This document shows positions 1 through 12,330 of a stretch of 64,000 bases of DNA, piece by piece. Each line of letters opens with the position of its first letter. Position 1 is the first letter of the stretch. Source of the stretch: Leptodactylus fallax (taxonomy: Eukaryota; Chordata; Amphibia; Anura; Leptodactylidae); assembly GCA_947044405.1 (NCBI GenBank), contig CAMRHE010000077.1:6601501-6665500 (forward strand). Reading direction: 5' to 3'. The notes beneath the pieces are model-generated. The model saw only the letters and a list, made by a program, of their open reading frames with translations. It made no database searches and was not told where the DNA came from. The translations under genes and the position numbers were made by a program.

Positions 1-3000
1 TTCGCAATGTGGCCAAGCGTTACCAACAGGCATTCAGCAAACACCCATTGGACTTTGGTAAGACCACGACCATACAACATCGCATTCTGACTGGCGACCA
101 CCATCCAATCAAGGAGCGTCACCGTCCAATACCACCAGCGATGTACCAACCGGTGAAAAAGTTGATCCAAGAGATGCGAGATGCTGATGTCATCCGGGAG
201 AGTAACAGCCCCTGGGCAGCCCCGCTAGTCCTTGTCAAGAAGAAAGACGGAACCCTACGATTTTGTGTGGACTATCGTAAACTCAACAACGTCACGCACA
301 AAGACGCATACCCATTGCCGCGGATTGAGGAATCTCTAACGGCTTTGGGATCAGCTACCTGTTTCTCGACCCTGGACTTAACCAGTGGATACTGGCAAGT
401 CCCTATGGCGCCTGAAGATCGTGAAAAGACTGCGTTTACGACCCCGATGGGACTCTTTGAATTTAATAGTATGCCATTTGGTCTATGTAATGCCCCAGCC
501 ACATTCCAACGGCTTATGGAGAGGTGCCTCGGCCATGAGAATTTCCAGAGTGTGCTACTGTACCTGGACGATGTTATTGTATTTTCCCGGACATACCAAG
601 AACACCTTCGTCACCTGTCCGAGGTATTCAAGGTACTTATACAGCACGGCCTAAAGGTGAAGCCCTCCAAGTGCTACCTGTTGAAACCCCAAGTTCACTA
701 CCTTGGGCATGTCGTGAGCGCACAAGGCGTCCAACCTGATCCTGAAAAGATCACTGCAGTCCAGAACTGGCGAAGACCAACTACCGTCAAAGAAGTCCGA
801 AGCTTCCTTGGATTCGCAGGTTACTACCGGCGTTTCATACCACACTTCGCCCAAGTAGCCGAGCCTCTGAACGAGTTGTTGCGCGGTTGTCCCAGAGAAA
901 ACTACAACCGAAAGCTTCCGGTAGACTGGACAGCGCGTCAAGAGGAAGCCTTTCAAGCGCTTAAAGCACCTCTGACGCAACCACCAATTCTAGCCTATCC
1001 CGACTACAGTCAGCCATTCCGCTTGTACACAGATGCAAGTCACCAAGGTTTGGGTGCAGTGTTGTCCCAGGTTCAGGACAACAAAGAGCGAGTCATCGCC
1101 TACGCCAGCAGGAGTCTGAGAGGCGCGGAGAAGAACGACCAGAACTATAGTTCTTTCAAACTCGAACTTCTGGCGCTTGTCTGGGCCGTGACAGAGAAGT
1201 TTAAAGACTACCTGGCTGCCACACCCTTTACCGTGTACACAGATAACAATCCGTTGGCGCATCTGGACACTGCTCGACTGGGAGCCCTTGAACAACGGTG
1301 GGCCTCAAGACTCGCGAATTACAAGTTCTCTGTCAAGTATCGCAGTGGCAAGTCCAACGCTAACGCTGATGCACTCTCAAGGTTGCCTGTGGGAGAAGAA
1401 CCACCCCGAGAAGACATCTGGGAAGAGGTGGAGATGCCACCATTCTACAAGTTTGCCCAACAGGTTGCTATTGGTGTCCCTGTAGAAGGAGAATCTCTGG
1501 CGAAAACAGCTGCCGAATCCCTCCAGGAGCCATCTCTGTGGAAAACGTTCCAAGAAGAGAGCAGAGTTTTAGGAGAATTGTCAGATTTCCTGCTTACAGG
1601 AAGAATACCAACCCGTGTAAAGAGAGGTCTTCATGACGTGGAATTAAAACGCCTTTGGCGACAGAGGAAGCGCCTGTTTGTCCAACGAGGTCTTCTACTT
1701 AGAAACACTCTTGATCCTGTCACAGGTGAAAGGCTTCATCAGATCCTCGTACCAAGAAGAGACGCACAGATGATACTTGAGGCGTATCATGACAGATCTG
1801 GTCACTTCGGGGTACAAAAGACCGAAGCTACCATCCGTCGTCGCTTCTATTGGGTTGGGATGAGGAGTGACATTGAGAGTTGGTGCCGAGAGTGTCCCGC
1901 CTGTAGTATCACCAAGGAAGGTCGAAGAGATCAGAAGGCCCCTCTACATCCAATTAAGACTCAAAAGCCGTGTGAAATTGTTGCTCTGGACCATGTGAAG
2001 TTGGGTCCCACACGTTCCGGCTACAGCTACGCTCTGACAATGGTGGATCATTACTCCAAGTTCCTTGTCATCGTGCCTGTCAGAGATCTTACAGCAAGAA
2101 CTACGGCTGAGACCTTCTACGCAGAGTTTGTCCGCCATTACGGTTGTCCTGAGCATATCCTCACCGACCGTGGATCGGCGTTTGAATCCCAATTGTTCCG
2201 TGAGCTGTGTCAGTTCCAAGACTGCAAGAAGTTGCGAACCACAGCGTATCACCCTCAAGGGAATGGTATGTGCGAGAAGGCAAATCAAGTGATCATCGGC
2301 ATGCTAAGAACAGCCGCAGTTACACCTGGTGTTGAGTGGCCTGAGCGTATCAAGGACTTGGCCTATATTTACAACAACACACCCCAAACATCTACAGGAT
2401 ATGCACCATTTTATCTAATGTTTGGAAGACAAGGTCAACTTCCTTCAGACTTAACCCTTGGTGTGAAGGTCCCTGACACCATCAATCCACTACCCATAAC
2501 AGACTGGGTTGTTGAACACCGCCGACGTATGGAGGAAGCTAAAGAGATAGTTGAAACGCGCATGGATGAGGTTCGTAGGAGACAACAGGAGGATTACAAC
2601 CATCGCGCCCATGCAGCGCCCCTGAAAGTTGGCGACCGTGTATGGTTAAGGAATAACCATCTTAATAGGAAATTGGATCCATTCTGCGAGAAAGAACCAT
2701 ACAGTGTCATCTCCATACCATATCCTGAATCCGACGTGTATGAGATCTCTAAACCTGGGAGACAGCCCCAAGTAGTACACCGAAACCGTCTGAAGCTGTG
2801 CCTTAAAGAAGGACTACCCACAGAGGTGCCCCCAGCTGAGACAACGAGTACAGAGATCTTGTCACCTTCTGAAGCGAAAGAGAGACCCCCAACTTTAACT
2901 GAGCTTATGTGGGCGCCTAAACTACTACCATTTAGCTGTTATCCACCAATTGCTCTAGTGCAAGAGAACCCTTCGACAGATGATTTAATTGATTTCAGTG

Positions 3001-3104
3001 ACTCTGTTCCTGATTCAAATCTCGTTCCACTTAGGCGTTCTGAGCGTACCACAAAAGGCATACCTCCAACACGCTATAGTGATGCCATGGCTGTCCTCGG
3101 GTAA
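1..3104 (+). CDS. pol: Gypsy pol polyprotein (RT-RNase H-integrase), cut by window edge
   Basis: The frame is open to the left edge; reading starts within pol at the border of the reverse transcriptase, so no true start codon is present. Counting from base 9, the reverse transcriptase spans about residues 40-240, with the first catalytic aspartate near 123 (LDLTSGYW) and YLDD at 185-188. RNase H follows at about 335-460, with acidic residues in TDAS (342), LELLAL (386), TDNN (412) and NADALS (454). Integrase has a zinc-binding H594/H599/C629/C632 cluster and a catalytic triad D661, D720, E756, with exactly 35 residues between the last two (DD35E). A GPY/F-like C-terminal segment follows near 880-925. 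There is no stop or frameshift over 1031 codons, which indicates a recent insertion. It would copy element RNA to DNA and insert it in the genome. No chromodomain was recognised. Confidence 0.93.
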   Translation, partial: RNVAKRYQQAFSKHPLDFGKTTTIQHRILTGDHHPIKERHRPIPPAMYQPVKKLIQEMRDADVIRESNSPWAAPLVLVKKKDGTLRFCVDYRKLNNVTHKDAYPLPRIEESLTALGSATCFSTLDLTSGYWQVPMAPEDREKTAFTTPMGLFEFNSMPFGLCNAPATFQRLMERCLGHENFQSVLLYLDDVIVFSRTYQEHLRHLSEVFKVLIQHGLKVKPSKCYLLKPQVHYLGHVVSAQGVQPDPEKITAVQNWRRPTTVKEVRSFLGFAGYYRRFIPHFAQVAEPLNELLRGCPRENYNRKLPVDWTARQEEAFQALKAPLTQPPILAYPDYSQPFRLYTDASHQGLGAVLSQVQDNKERVIAYASRSLRGAEKNDQNYSSFKLELLALVWAVTEKFKDYLAATPFTVYTDNNPLAHLDTARLGALEQRWASRLANYKFSVKYRSGKSNANADALSRLPVGEEPPREDIWEEVEMPPFYKFAQQVAIGVPVEGESLAKTAAESLQEPSLWKTFQEESRVLGELSDFLLTGRIPTRVKRGLHDVELKRLWRQRKRLFVQRGLLLRNTLDPVTGERLHQILVPRRDAQMILEAYHDRSGHFGVQKTEATIRRRFYWVGMRSDIESWCRECPACSITKEGRRDQKAPLHPIKTQKPCEIVALDHVKLGPTRSGYSYALTMVDHYSKFLVIVPVRDLTARTTAETFYAEFVRHYGCPEHILTDRGSAFESQLFRELCQFQDCKKLRTTAYHPQGNGMCEKANQVIIGMLRTAAVTPGVEWPERIKDLAYIYNNTPQTSTGYAPFYLMFGRQGQLPSDLTLGVKVPDTINPLPITDWVVEHRRRMEEAKEIVETRMDEVRRRQQEDYNHRAHAAPLKVGDRVWLRNNHLNRKLDPFCEKEPYSVISIPYPESDVYEISKPGRQPQVVHRNRLKLCLKEGLPTEVPPAETTSTEILSPSEAKERPPTLTELMWAPKLLPFSCYPPIALVQENPSTDDLIDFSDSVPDSNLVPLRRSERTTKGIPPTRYSDAMAVLG

Positions 3105-3655
3105 AAGAGGTTAACTGTCTCTGCTTCTGTATATATGTTATTCCTGCTCTGATTACATTAATGTTTTTCCTGTATATATATATATTGCCATGTAATATAG
3201 GATTTACATTTATATGCAACAATCCAAGCCATAGTGCCTGGCTCACCGAGCCAAGGAAGTTCTGTTACCCCATTGCGGTATGGACATTCGTGCTAGAGTG
3301 CCTACTCTTCCTTACAGAAAGGACTGTTTATTGTTTCTCAGAGAGACTCTCATGATAATGGACACTCACGAAATTTGTGCCAGAGAGCCTCTGGACCCAT
3401 TTGCACTACTGTTGTTTCTATATGGACTGTCTGATGGTACCGCCAAAAGGTTCCATAAGTCTACGTTTAATTATCTCTCAGTTACCCTTCAGACTTCTCA
3501 TGGACATTCCAGGACTATGCCGGGAGGTCTTACCTCAAGTTTCTAAGTATTATATTTTTCTAAACTGTTAGTGACATTTGCACTTTGTTCGTATTTATTA
3601 ACGTTATGTTACATTTCTCACCTTCACCCCAGCCCGTCGCCGAGGTCGGCTCAGT
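3105..3655 (+). other. Untranslated spacer between pol and polypurine tract
   Basis: About 550 bp inside the retrotransposon with no credible coding frame. It holds a short TA-rich run near 3170-3185. An envelope gene would be expected here in an errantivirus-like element, and none is visible. Confidence 0.6.
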
Positions 3656-3670
3656 GAAAGAGGGGGAGTA
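3656..3670 (+). other. Polypurine tract of Gypsy element
   Basis: A purine-rich run (GAAAGAGGGGGAGTA, with a single T) directly abuts the LTR start TGTGGCATCC. In LTR retrotransposons this tract primes plus-strand DNA synthesis and always lies immediately upstream of the 3' LTR, which fits its position here. Confidence 0.75.
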
Positions 3671-4793
3671 TGTGGCATCCCAGAGCTGGCTATGGCTGGG
3701 CTGAGGGTGATCTCTGTGCATTGTATTATTTCCTGTTGCTTCATAGCCTGTGTGACATAGCAGGGGGTCCTGAGTCTCACACAACACAGCGCCACCTAGT
3801 GAGCCTCACACATGCATTACACCTCCCATAGGATTGAATAGTAACCAAATGTCCAATGGGAGGACATCGCCTGGGAAAAGGGGAGGAGTCAGCTGATCAC
3901 TGGGTCCCCATGGTAACACCCCTGCAGGAAGGTCCTGCGTGTGAGGAGTTAGAAGTGTGGAGTGTTAGGAGGAGGAGGTGAGGAGATAAATGTGATGTCC
4001 TGTGAAGAAAGCAGTGAGTTTAGTGCAGGAATCTCAAGTCCTAGACAGGCCCAGGAAGGTTGGAGAGCTGACATACTCCAGCTATTCAGAAGATCCTGTC
4101 TCCTGTCTGCCTAGCCATCGCCCTGAAGGAAGTCAAGCATCATTATCTTGTCAGCCTGAGACTGTGGAGAGAACATTCTGGAACACGTGCTCCATAGCAA
4201 GTATCACAGGATCCAGGGGCCAAGGCCAGACCTGTGGAATATCCTGCCACCCTGACTATTGCACCCCCGAAACTCTGAGCTATCAGGACCACATAACGTG
4301 AGTGGGGAATATTATGTACTAGTATGGTGGTGGGCATCCTCCTATGTGCCAAATAGGAACCCAGATGCACCTCAGGGCTGTAACACTGAAGTATAAGGGG
4401 CTAGGAACACCTTTCATCAAGTCTACCCTGCACCCCAGGACTTTGCTGTGTCACCAGGCGTACCCCGTTATTTTGTATTGAAGAAACTGTTTAAGCATTT
4501 GTGCCTCCACATCCATGGAAGTAAAAGTTCAACTTTACAACCGTTTCTGTGTCTGGCTCTGCACCGACAACATCAGGGCGCCCCAAACACCACCAGTCGG
4601 CACAGTATAGGGGAAGCGCCCCGGGGGAACAATCACCACCAACATTTGTGCAGCCCCCTCATCACCGGTACCAGTGGTGGTAACGTGGGACAGCACCAGC
4701 GCTGCGCCCTCGTGCCCAGAGACCGTGACAAGTCTGCGCTGTTTGCACCCCCGCAATCCCAACTGCAGCGTTACCTTCCATCTGGTCACCGCA
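3671..4793 (+). repeat. 3' LTR of Gypsy element
   Basis: The LTR begins with TGTGGCATCC immediately after the polypurine tract. Its first part is moderately GC-rich, and the last 250 bases are strongly GC-rich. The 3' end is not certain: a CA dinucleotide at 4792-4793 is a reasonable terminus, but with the 5' LTR outside the window it cannot be checked by comparison. Short open frames inside the LTR are not considered genes. Confidence 0.6.
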
Positions 4794-6486
4794 CCTTTTT
4801 TAACGACTGTCAAAAAATCTGACATGTTCTATCTTTGTTCGTCAAAACAGACATAGAGCTCTGTAAATAGACCCATTGGCATACATTGGTTCTATAATCA
4901 CTGTGTGATGGCTGTTTTTTGCCCATTACTCATGGCCATTACTTCCTTGAACTTGACAGGTCGACATGGCCATTATTCAAGGACGTTAGGTCCAAGAAAA
5001 ACGCCACTGTCATGTGAATAAGGCCCAAAAACGGCACATTGCAGAGCTATAAGAAAGAATAATTTAGGATTGATATTTCGTGAGGAATATAATTATTTGC
5101 TAAAACAGATATGTCAGGAGAGGTGAGAGGTCCTCTATAAAAATGATAATGGTGGAAAATATGATGGCTTTACATCCATTGAAGTCACTAGAATGACAAA
5201 TTGATTAATTTTTTAATCTATAGTAACCATTTCTTTGGCCATTTGCCATCCATTCCTTCAAATATCTATAGACATACTGTAACCTAGTAAAGAAGGACTA
5301 AGAATCTGAAGTCTGTCTCCTGGCGGTCTCAGTGCACTTAATATCAAATACTGATGCCTGCCTAGTTCCCAGTCGTGCACCTAAAGCGATAGCGGAAAGG
5401 TAACTGCCTGTCATATCTATGCCATTAATTATTACTACTTTAGCTCCCCTGAATATACATTTTCAGAAACATTACCTCACACGAGTTCTGCAGTCAATAA
5501 AAATGTACCCTGCGGCCTCTTTGTGAAGTGTGGCTATTAAATATTACTTTAAATGTCAAAAGGAGGAGGTGAATATATTCTAAAGCAATTAATCCAACAA
5601 TGTTTTTTACTCCAGGATCCAGGAATTAGAAAAAGTACAAAGAGTATCATAACTGTAATTACAAGAAGGTTTATTGAAGTCTGTAAGGCGATACACCCCA
5701 ATTCCCAGATAATTGCTAGTAAGTGTCACCGCTCTCGAGCCTCTGCCCAACATTACACTCTACATGAAGCCGCTAATGGAATTACGGGATTCACAATTAG
5801 CCACAAAACCGTAATTTACACAGTGCTATGGGCATCCCCATCGAAAAGGTCACTCCAAAAATGAAAAATGTTTTGTGACACACAACAGCAATTAGCACTT
5901 TGTTACTGCAAGGAAGGTGAGAGGTTAATAAGTGGTTACCAGTTATAATGTATATAAAGAGGGAATGAACAGGTGACTGGCACTGCTTTTATGCATGTCG
6001 GTAATGTGAGCTATAAATTACAGAGCACCCACTTGTACGTAAATAATAAGCCGTATTTTTAACATACATGGTCTCCGAATCCTGTACAAAGCAATTGTCA
6101 GTTATATGTCACTGTAGGATGCTATATTTCATTCTGCAGCACCAGCTCTTGGGGCACCACATAACCCAGCAAGTCTGGATACACATCCAGAGCTACTAAA
6201 GTACAAAATAACAAATCTTCTGCATGTGAATCCATCCTTAAATAGATGAACCAGATCTGCCAGCTACTATTAGCTCAAAGAGGGGTTCTGAGCAGAGGAC
6301 CCTATCTCTATGTTGTCTATATGTTCTCATAGACCTGTATCATCTGATTGCCAACATCTACTGAGCAGAGGACCCTATCTCTATGATATATCTTTATGAT
6401 GGCAGCCACTCTTTTCACAACATTTAGAAAATACATACCGAAATGACCCAAATTAACTAAATTTTACCAATTGTACCATTTGTGAG
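4794..6486. other. Intronic sequence without recognised gene
   Basis: No coding or RNA signal was seen. The stretch near 4860-5040 ends in a TGTGAATAAGGCC motif resembling MITE ends in frog genomes, so part of it may be an old DNA-transposon fragment. From about 5040 onward nothing is recognisable. Confidence 0.5.

Positions 6487-6545
<59 letters not shown>
6487..6545. repeat. (ATCT)n microsatellite
   Basis: An uninterrupted tetranucleotide run of about 14.7 copies of ATCT (GATA on the other strand). Its perfection suggests a length-variable locus. Confidence 0.97.
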
Positions 6546-7493
6546 ATACCAGTCTATAACCATCTGCATCATCCTGTGAGTCTATATTCACCTACTGATA
6601 ATGGTTCAAGGTCAGCAGTTGATGATGTTTCATTCTAATACCAGCAAGTCACGTGTAGCCAATAGAAGAATGCTGTCAGAACCGCACAAGAAATTGTATC
6701 TGACTGATGTCATACACAATATGGCTGCACTTTGTGAGAGTAGGCATCATTCCTAAGACTTTCCTTATTCTGCGGTGAACACTCCTGTTATGCTGAGCAG
6801 ACAGTCTCCCAGGAGACTTATTGAAGCATATGCTCTCAGTAGAACATGCCACTCATCGATTTAGCTATTAGGCAATGAATAGCTTGACGTGTAAATGAAT
6901 CAATGTACTCAAACAGTGCTCTTAGCACTGGGTTGTGTGGTACCTATGTCAGGTGGGTTAGAGCACTCACTGATAAAGTCTAGTATTACATTCATAAAGG
7001 GGTTTTCTAAGGCCATGTTATTAATATATCCTTAGCATAGGTCACCAATATCAGACACACATACAGGAAATGCTTACAGATGCCCACTCAGCCAATGGGT
7101 CACTGCTGTAGCTGGTGACTGACTGAGCAGGCTTCTTCAGGCATTTACTGTGTGTCAAGATTGAAGGCAGCCTGTAATAGAAGTTAATGCCAGACAAGCC
7201 TGGGATCTTTCAATAGGCTCCCGGCTGTCATGGTAACAGATCACCAGCCCCAGATCTCGTTCCGGAGGCCGGCGATCCCCAATGGCCCCCTGGGGGCCTT
7301 AATGCCCGTGATCAGTGCAAATGCATAGACCCTGCGGCTATGGTGGCTACTCAGCTCCTGAGAGGCTTCTATATTTATATTTCTGAAGCATGGACTTCAC
7401 AAAAACTCTGTAGAGGTCCTGTGATATTTCACGCCAAAAAATAATCAGTGGATACGTTAACCCATTTCCAACCTCTGCCATAATAGTATGGAG
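6546..7493. other. Intronic sequence, no recognised feature
   Basis: No coding frame with domain content, RNA gene or clear repeat boundary was seen. The 7370-7490 part may be a degraded inverted copy of the neighbouring Tc1 fragment, because a rearranged form of the same short GGAAAGTCCATGC-like stretch appears near 7385 and 7500. That link is weak. Confidence 0.4.
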
Positions 7494-7565
7494 GATATTG
7501 GAAAGTCCATGCCTCAGTGGGTTAGAATTGTTTTGGCTGCATAAGGGGATCTGCAAAATAAGAAT
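7494..7565 (+). pseudogene. Tc1/mariner transposase C-terminal fragment
   Basis: The plus-strand translation reads roughly DIGKSMPQWVRIVLAA followed by a stop. This resembles the C-terminal MPxRVxAVLAAKGG tail common in Tc1-family transposases. Only about 20 codons remain and no catalytic residue is present. It belongs to a different Tc1 lineage from the large element at 7819 and is dead. The call depends on a short match from memory. Confidence 0.45.
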
Positions 7566-7640
7566 GGTTATTGCTAATAGTTTATTTTTGTCAATTATCA
7601 AAGGTAAATGAACAAAAGAGAAATCTAAATCAGATCAATA

Positions 7641-7779
7641 TTTGGTGTGACCACCCTTTGCCTTCCATCAGTTCTTTTAGTTACACTTCCAGGCTGTTTA
7701 TGAAGGAAATCAGCAGGGAGATTGTCCCAAACATCTTGGAGAACTAAGCACAGATCTTCTGTGGATGAAGGCTTGCTCC
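7641..7779 (-). pseudogene. Tc1/mariner transposase C-terminal fragment
   Basis: Read on the minus strand, about 40 codons translate as SKPSSTEDLCLVLQDVWDNLPADFLHK followed by degraded sequence. This matches the region just before the C-terminus of Tc1-family transposases, where a D-V-W-x-N-L-P-A-x-F segment is typical. The frame then breaks, and the usual KGGHTKY tail is out of frame. The DDE core is absent. It is a truncated relic lying just left of the larger Tc1 element and in the opposite sense to it. Confidence 0.6.
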
Positions 7780-7818
7780 AATACTCTCTCTCTTTCTGCC
7801 TCTCTTTCTATATATATA

Positions 7819-9223
<1,405 letters not shown>

Positions 9224-9301
9224 ATTTATAAAATTTATACAATGTGATTTTCTGGATTTTGTTTTTGATATTCTATCTCTCAATGTTAAAATTAACCTAC
9301 C

Positions 9302-9789
9302 TTCCATTTTCATACTATTGCACCAACAGTTGTCTCCTTCTCACCCAGCGTCTTACTTATGGCTTGGCAGCCCATTCCAGCCTTGTGCCTATGATCTTGT
9401 CCCTGACATCCTTAGAAAGCTCTTTGGTCTTGCCCATGTTGTAGAGGTTAAAGTCTGACTGATTAATAGAGTTTGTGGACCGGAGTCTTTTATACAGGTG
9501 ACAATATAAGAGAGCTGTCTTTAATGCAGGTAATGAGTTGATTTGGAGCGTCTAACTGGTCTGTAGGAGCCAGAACTCTTAATGGTTGGTAGGGGATGAA
9601 ATACTTATTTCTCTCTGCAAAATGCAAATTTATAAAATTTATACAATGTGATTTTCTGGATTTTATTTTTGATATTCTATCTCTCACTGTTAAAATTAAC
9701 CTACCCTTAAAATTATAGACTGTTCATGTCTTTGCCAGTGGGCAAACTTACAAAATCAGCAAGGGATCAAATACTTATTTCCTTCACTG
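9302..9789 (-). repeat. Right arm of long inverted repeat (Tc1 composite)
   Basis: This is an inverted copy of 7819-8310, including the transposase start codon and the first premature stop (seen here as TCA in the plus strand near 9310). It takes the place of the element's own distal right end. The junction shows at most one base of microhomology. Confidence 0.9.
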
Positions 9790-11955
9790 TATATAAATAT
9801 ATATAAATTATATCTTATTTTCTGCGACAATAAATTCTTAAATCAATAAGATATTTAGACTCTTGGCATAGGACTCCATTTATTCACACTATTTCATGCT
9901 AGCTTAATAGCTTTGCCCACCACACGGCATGAACATTTTAGAAGGTCAGTATGGTAAAGATCCATGAGAACAATGACATAGATAAAATACATATTAAGTT
10001 GAAACTTCACTTTAAAGAGGATCCAACTGCTATGACTTTGCAACTAAATCAGTTTGGGAGAAACTGTGCATATCAGTCCAGAACTATACTAGTATTTCAA
10101 AAGCATAAAAGCCAAGGGAAAGCTGCATGCATGTTGTGTTCCACCTCAAAGCTTTCCCGGTGTCCTGTCTGGAATAAAGAAGCCACATTAACTCAGAAGA
10201 GGAAGGGATGTGACAGGTGAAGTCTTGTACAGAGGTATCATTGACCACGAATAGGGATGCAGGAAATCAGTGCGATAAACCCTGTAGGTTCCTCAAGACT
10301 TTTATCCAAAGAAGATATAATTAGAGACCAATTATAAGTGGGTCACAATACTTTAATTCAGTCTAGTATTAATTGAGCCTAAAAGTGTGTAGAGATCAAA
10401 GCATATGTTATGTAAGAGATTTTTTATACCAATGAATACCAAATAAGTTTACACTAGAAACCGCTAACTCTCCAGTGTTTGAAGTTTATGGATAAAAATA
10501 GTTATTTTTTTCATTGCCAGAACATATTCTCAGCGTGAAACTTAAAATCTGCATCGTGTTAACTAATAACGGCTGAAAAGTAGATGTATTTGGTGTTTTA
10601 TAGTTTCTCAATGTGTTACAAAAAACACAAATTGGGATGAAGGTGTTTATGTGTCTTGGCCCTTTGTTAGATTTTATTAGAGAAAGTTGCAGTGGCCTCT
10701 GAAAATGTCTTTCTCTATTCAGTTTATGTTTGTGTCTGTGTCTTTTTATGGATTACTCAATAGTAATCCAAGTGTTTTATCTCACAATGGACTTTTGTGT
10801 AGGGTTCGGTTGATGGATAAATGTCTTTGCTTTCCAGTTTGCCCATAAAACGAGTCTTGATTCTGGTCCTGTCTTAAATACTGATGTGTCTTTTGGAGCG
10901 TCTTATTGCAGAAGTGTAAGTAAAGGTTCATGGGCTTTGGTGCAACAACTAAATCAAGTCTTGAATTTGTAGGATAGTGGATGTTTTATGGGTAGATATT
11001 GGTACACTTTTGAGATTGTTTTTTCATGGAATGTCATGATATAGTTATTTTAATTGAAAATGCCCTCAATAATACATAACTTCAACCAAAGTCTTACTTT
11101 AGGAATAGGAGACTGTCTAGCAGAAAACCTAGATATACTCCACAACAACTCCACCAGTGCTGCTTCAGGTCCCCACGTCTATTCACAGAAAAGAAAGGCC
11201 AATAATTTTGACCCAATTTCAATACCTTACAGGAAAGGAAAAAGGTAGTAACCTTGGACTGAGTTCCTTCTCTATCTGGTGGGGACAAATCCAGCAGTAC
11301 AGAGTGAGAGATATGTTCTTCTTTACAGTGTAGAAGGGAATGTGACTACTGTCCTCTCCATGGGACCTACAGCAGCTGAAGAGACTGTTTATATAGTGTA
11401 TAACAGTGTGATCTCAACTTTGGCTCCTTGACTTTGCATCAAACAAAAAATTGTATACTTAAAGTGAGACCCTGAAATGTCTTAGTAGTCATGTGAGCAG
11501 CCCTAATCTGTGATTGTCAACTTTCTCTTTATGAATATGTGTACAGAGATCAATGTCAATCACTGAGTAGGACCACCCACATGACTCCTCACCTCAAAAT
11601 GAGCACAGATATAAATGATACGTAAAAGTTTTTCAGTATATATCAATGCACTCAGCTGCTGTTTAACATACTGTCTGAAGACTGGGCTACATTTCTGTTG
11701 AGACATCTCTGGTACATTTGTAGTCTGCCACCAAATACAAAATGGCAAATGACATCTAACATTCGATTGGCGCTGTACTCCTAAACAGTTTGGCTTTTTT
11801 TTTTTTAATTAAAACTGGTTCCCCAGTTCAAAAGATATGGCCTCTGGAAGGTTGTATGTGAATTAGCTGTTACATATATACCAAGTGGGCAGGAACCTTT
11901 TATTTTCTCTGAGAAAAACAAAAATGTCTCACCCTGACATGCTTGACAAAGGTGT
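9790..11955. other. Intronic sequence without recognised feature
   Basis: AT-rich sequence with only short chance reading frames. There is no tRNA, snRNA or convincing repeat boundary. A short T-run lies near 11795. Confidence 0.5.
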
Positions 11956-12167
11956 AGAAAGAAATAAAAAGAAAAAACAGCGCAGAGCGCTAATAGTGTA
12001 AAACCAAAGGATGATAGATATCAGAACACTGATACAAATTGCTCACCTTGGTGGGTTGTGATCAGCTCACAACAACTTAGTAGGCATGTAGACTCAGATT
12101 ATCTTCATTGGGACCTTGTGAAGCAGCTGCTAGCCTCGGAACCATGGTATGAAGCACGTGTGGAAGA

Positions 12168-12266
12168 ATCCAGATGCAGGTAGAAAAGAGGAGGCAGCTG
12201 AGCGCTGGTCTATATTTATTCTGGACCAGCGCTCATCTGCCTCCTCTTTTCTACCTGCATCTGGAT
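12168..12266. repeat. Near-perfect 43-bp inverted repeat hairpin
   Basis: The left arm (12168-12210) and right arm (12224-12266) pair with one mismatch, around a 13-base AT-rich loop. The right arm runs directly into the GCTTGACAAAGG motif. The arms are GA/CT-rich (GAAAAGAGGAGGCAG in the left arm). Near-identity suggests recent origin or gene conversion within the hairpin. Confidence 0.95.
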
Positions 12267-12300
12267 GCTTGACAAAGGGGCTGGACCCCTAAAATGTAGC
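12267..12300 (+). ncRNA. Hammerhead-ribozyme-like motif, degenerate
   Basis: The order is CTTGACAAA, a stem GGGG/CCCC with loop CTGGA, then TAAAAT. Hammerhead ribozymes have CUGANGA, stem II, then GAAA. This copy departs from the core at several positions (CUGANGA to TTGACAA, GAAA to AAAA), so it would not be expected to cleave. It is listed because three related copies in the window keep the stem. Confidence 0.3.
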
Positions 12301-12330
12301 ATGCGTTTTTTATACATCCTTGTCTTTGTT

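Larger units (their letters stand above)
1..4793 (+). mobile_element. Ty3/Gypsy LTR retrotransposon, 3' portion
   Basis: This is the downstream part of an LTR retrotransposon: a long pol frame in the order reverse transcriptase, RNase H, integrase, then about 550 bp of untranslated sequence, a polypurine tract and a 3' LTR. The domain order (integrase last) and the YLDD active site place it in Ty3/Gypsy rather than Ty1/Copia. The 5' LTR, primer-binding site, gag and protease lie beyond the left edge of the window, so target-site duplications cannot be compared. It sits in the sense opposite to erbb4, inside an intron. No envelope-like frame was seen between pol and the LTR. The right boundary is approximate because the LTR end is uncertain by some tens of bases. 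Confidence 0.9.
11956..12330 (+). repeat. Amphibian fold-back repeat, possibly Penelope-like terminal repeat
   Basis: This block shares a CCTTGGTGGGTTGTGA-type segment (near 12048) with the centre of the fold-back at 14735-14983. Both also carry a GCTTGA..AAGGG hairpin motif followed by AAAA and a GTAGC/GTTGC tail. The two places therefore look like diverged copies of one family. Its class is uncertain. The hammerhead-like motif would fit the terminal repeats of Penelope-like elements, but no Penelope coding sequence is present. Confidence 0.4.

Noticed and set aside
4002..4825. Open frames of about 100-124 codons in the Gypsy LTR
   Set aside because: LTRs of this kind do not code. The frames overlap on both strands and have no domain.
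7347..7601. 84-codon minus-strand frame
   Set aside because: It overlaps a Tc1 relic read in the other sense and contains no transposase motif in this frame.
9490..9687. 65-codon frame repeated at 7921-8118
   Set aside because: Both lie in the untranslated left arm of the Tc1 element. The likeness comes from the inverted duplication, not from a gene.
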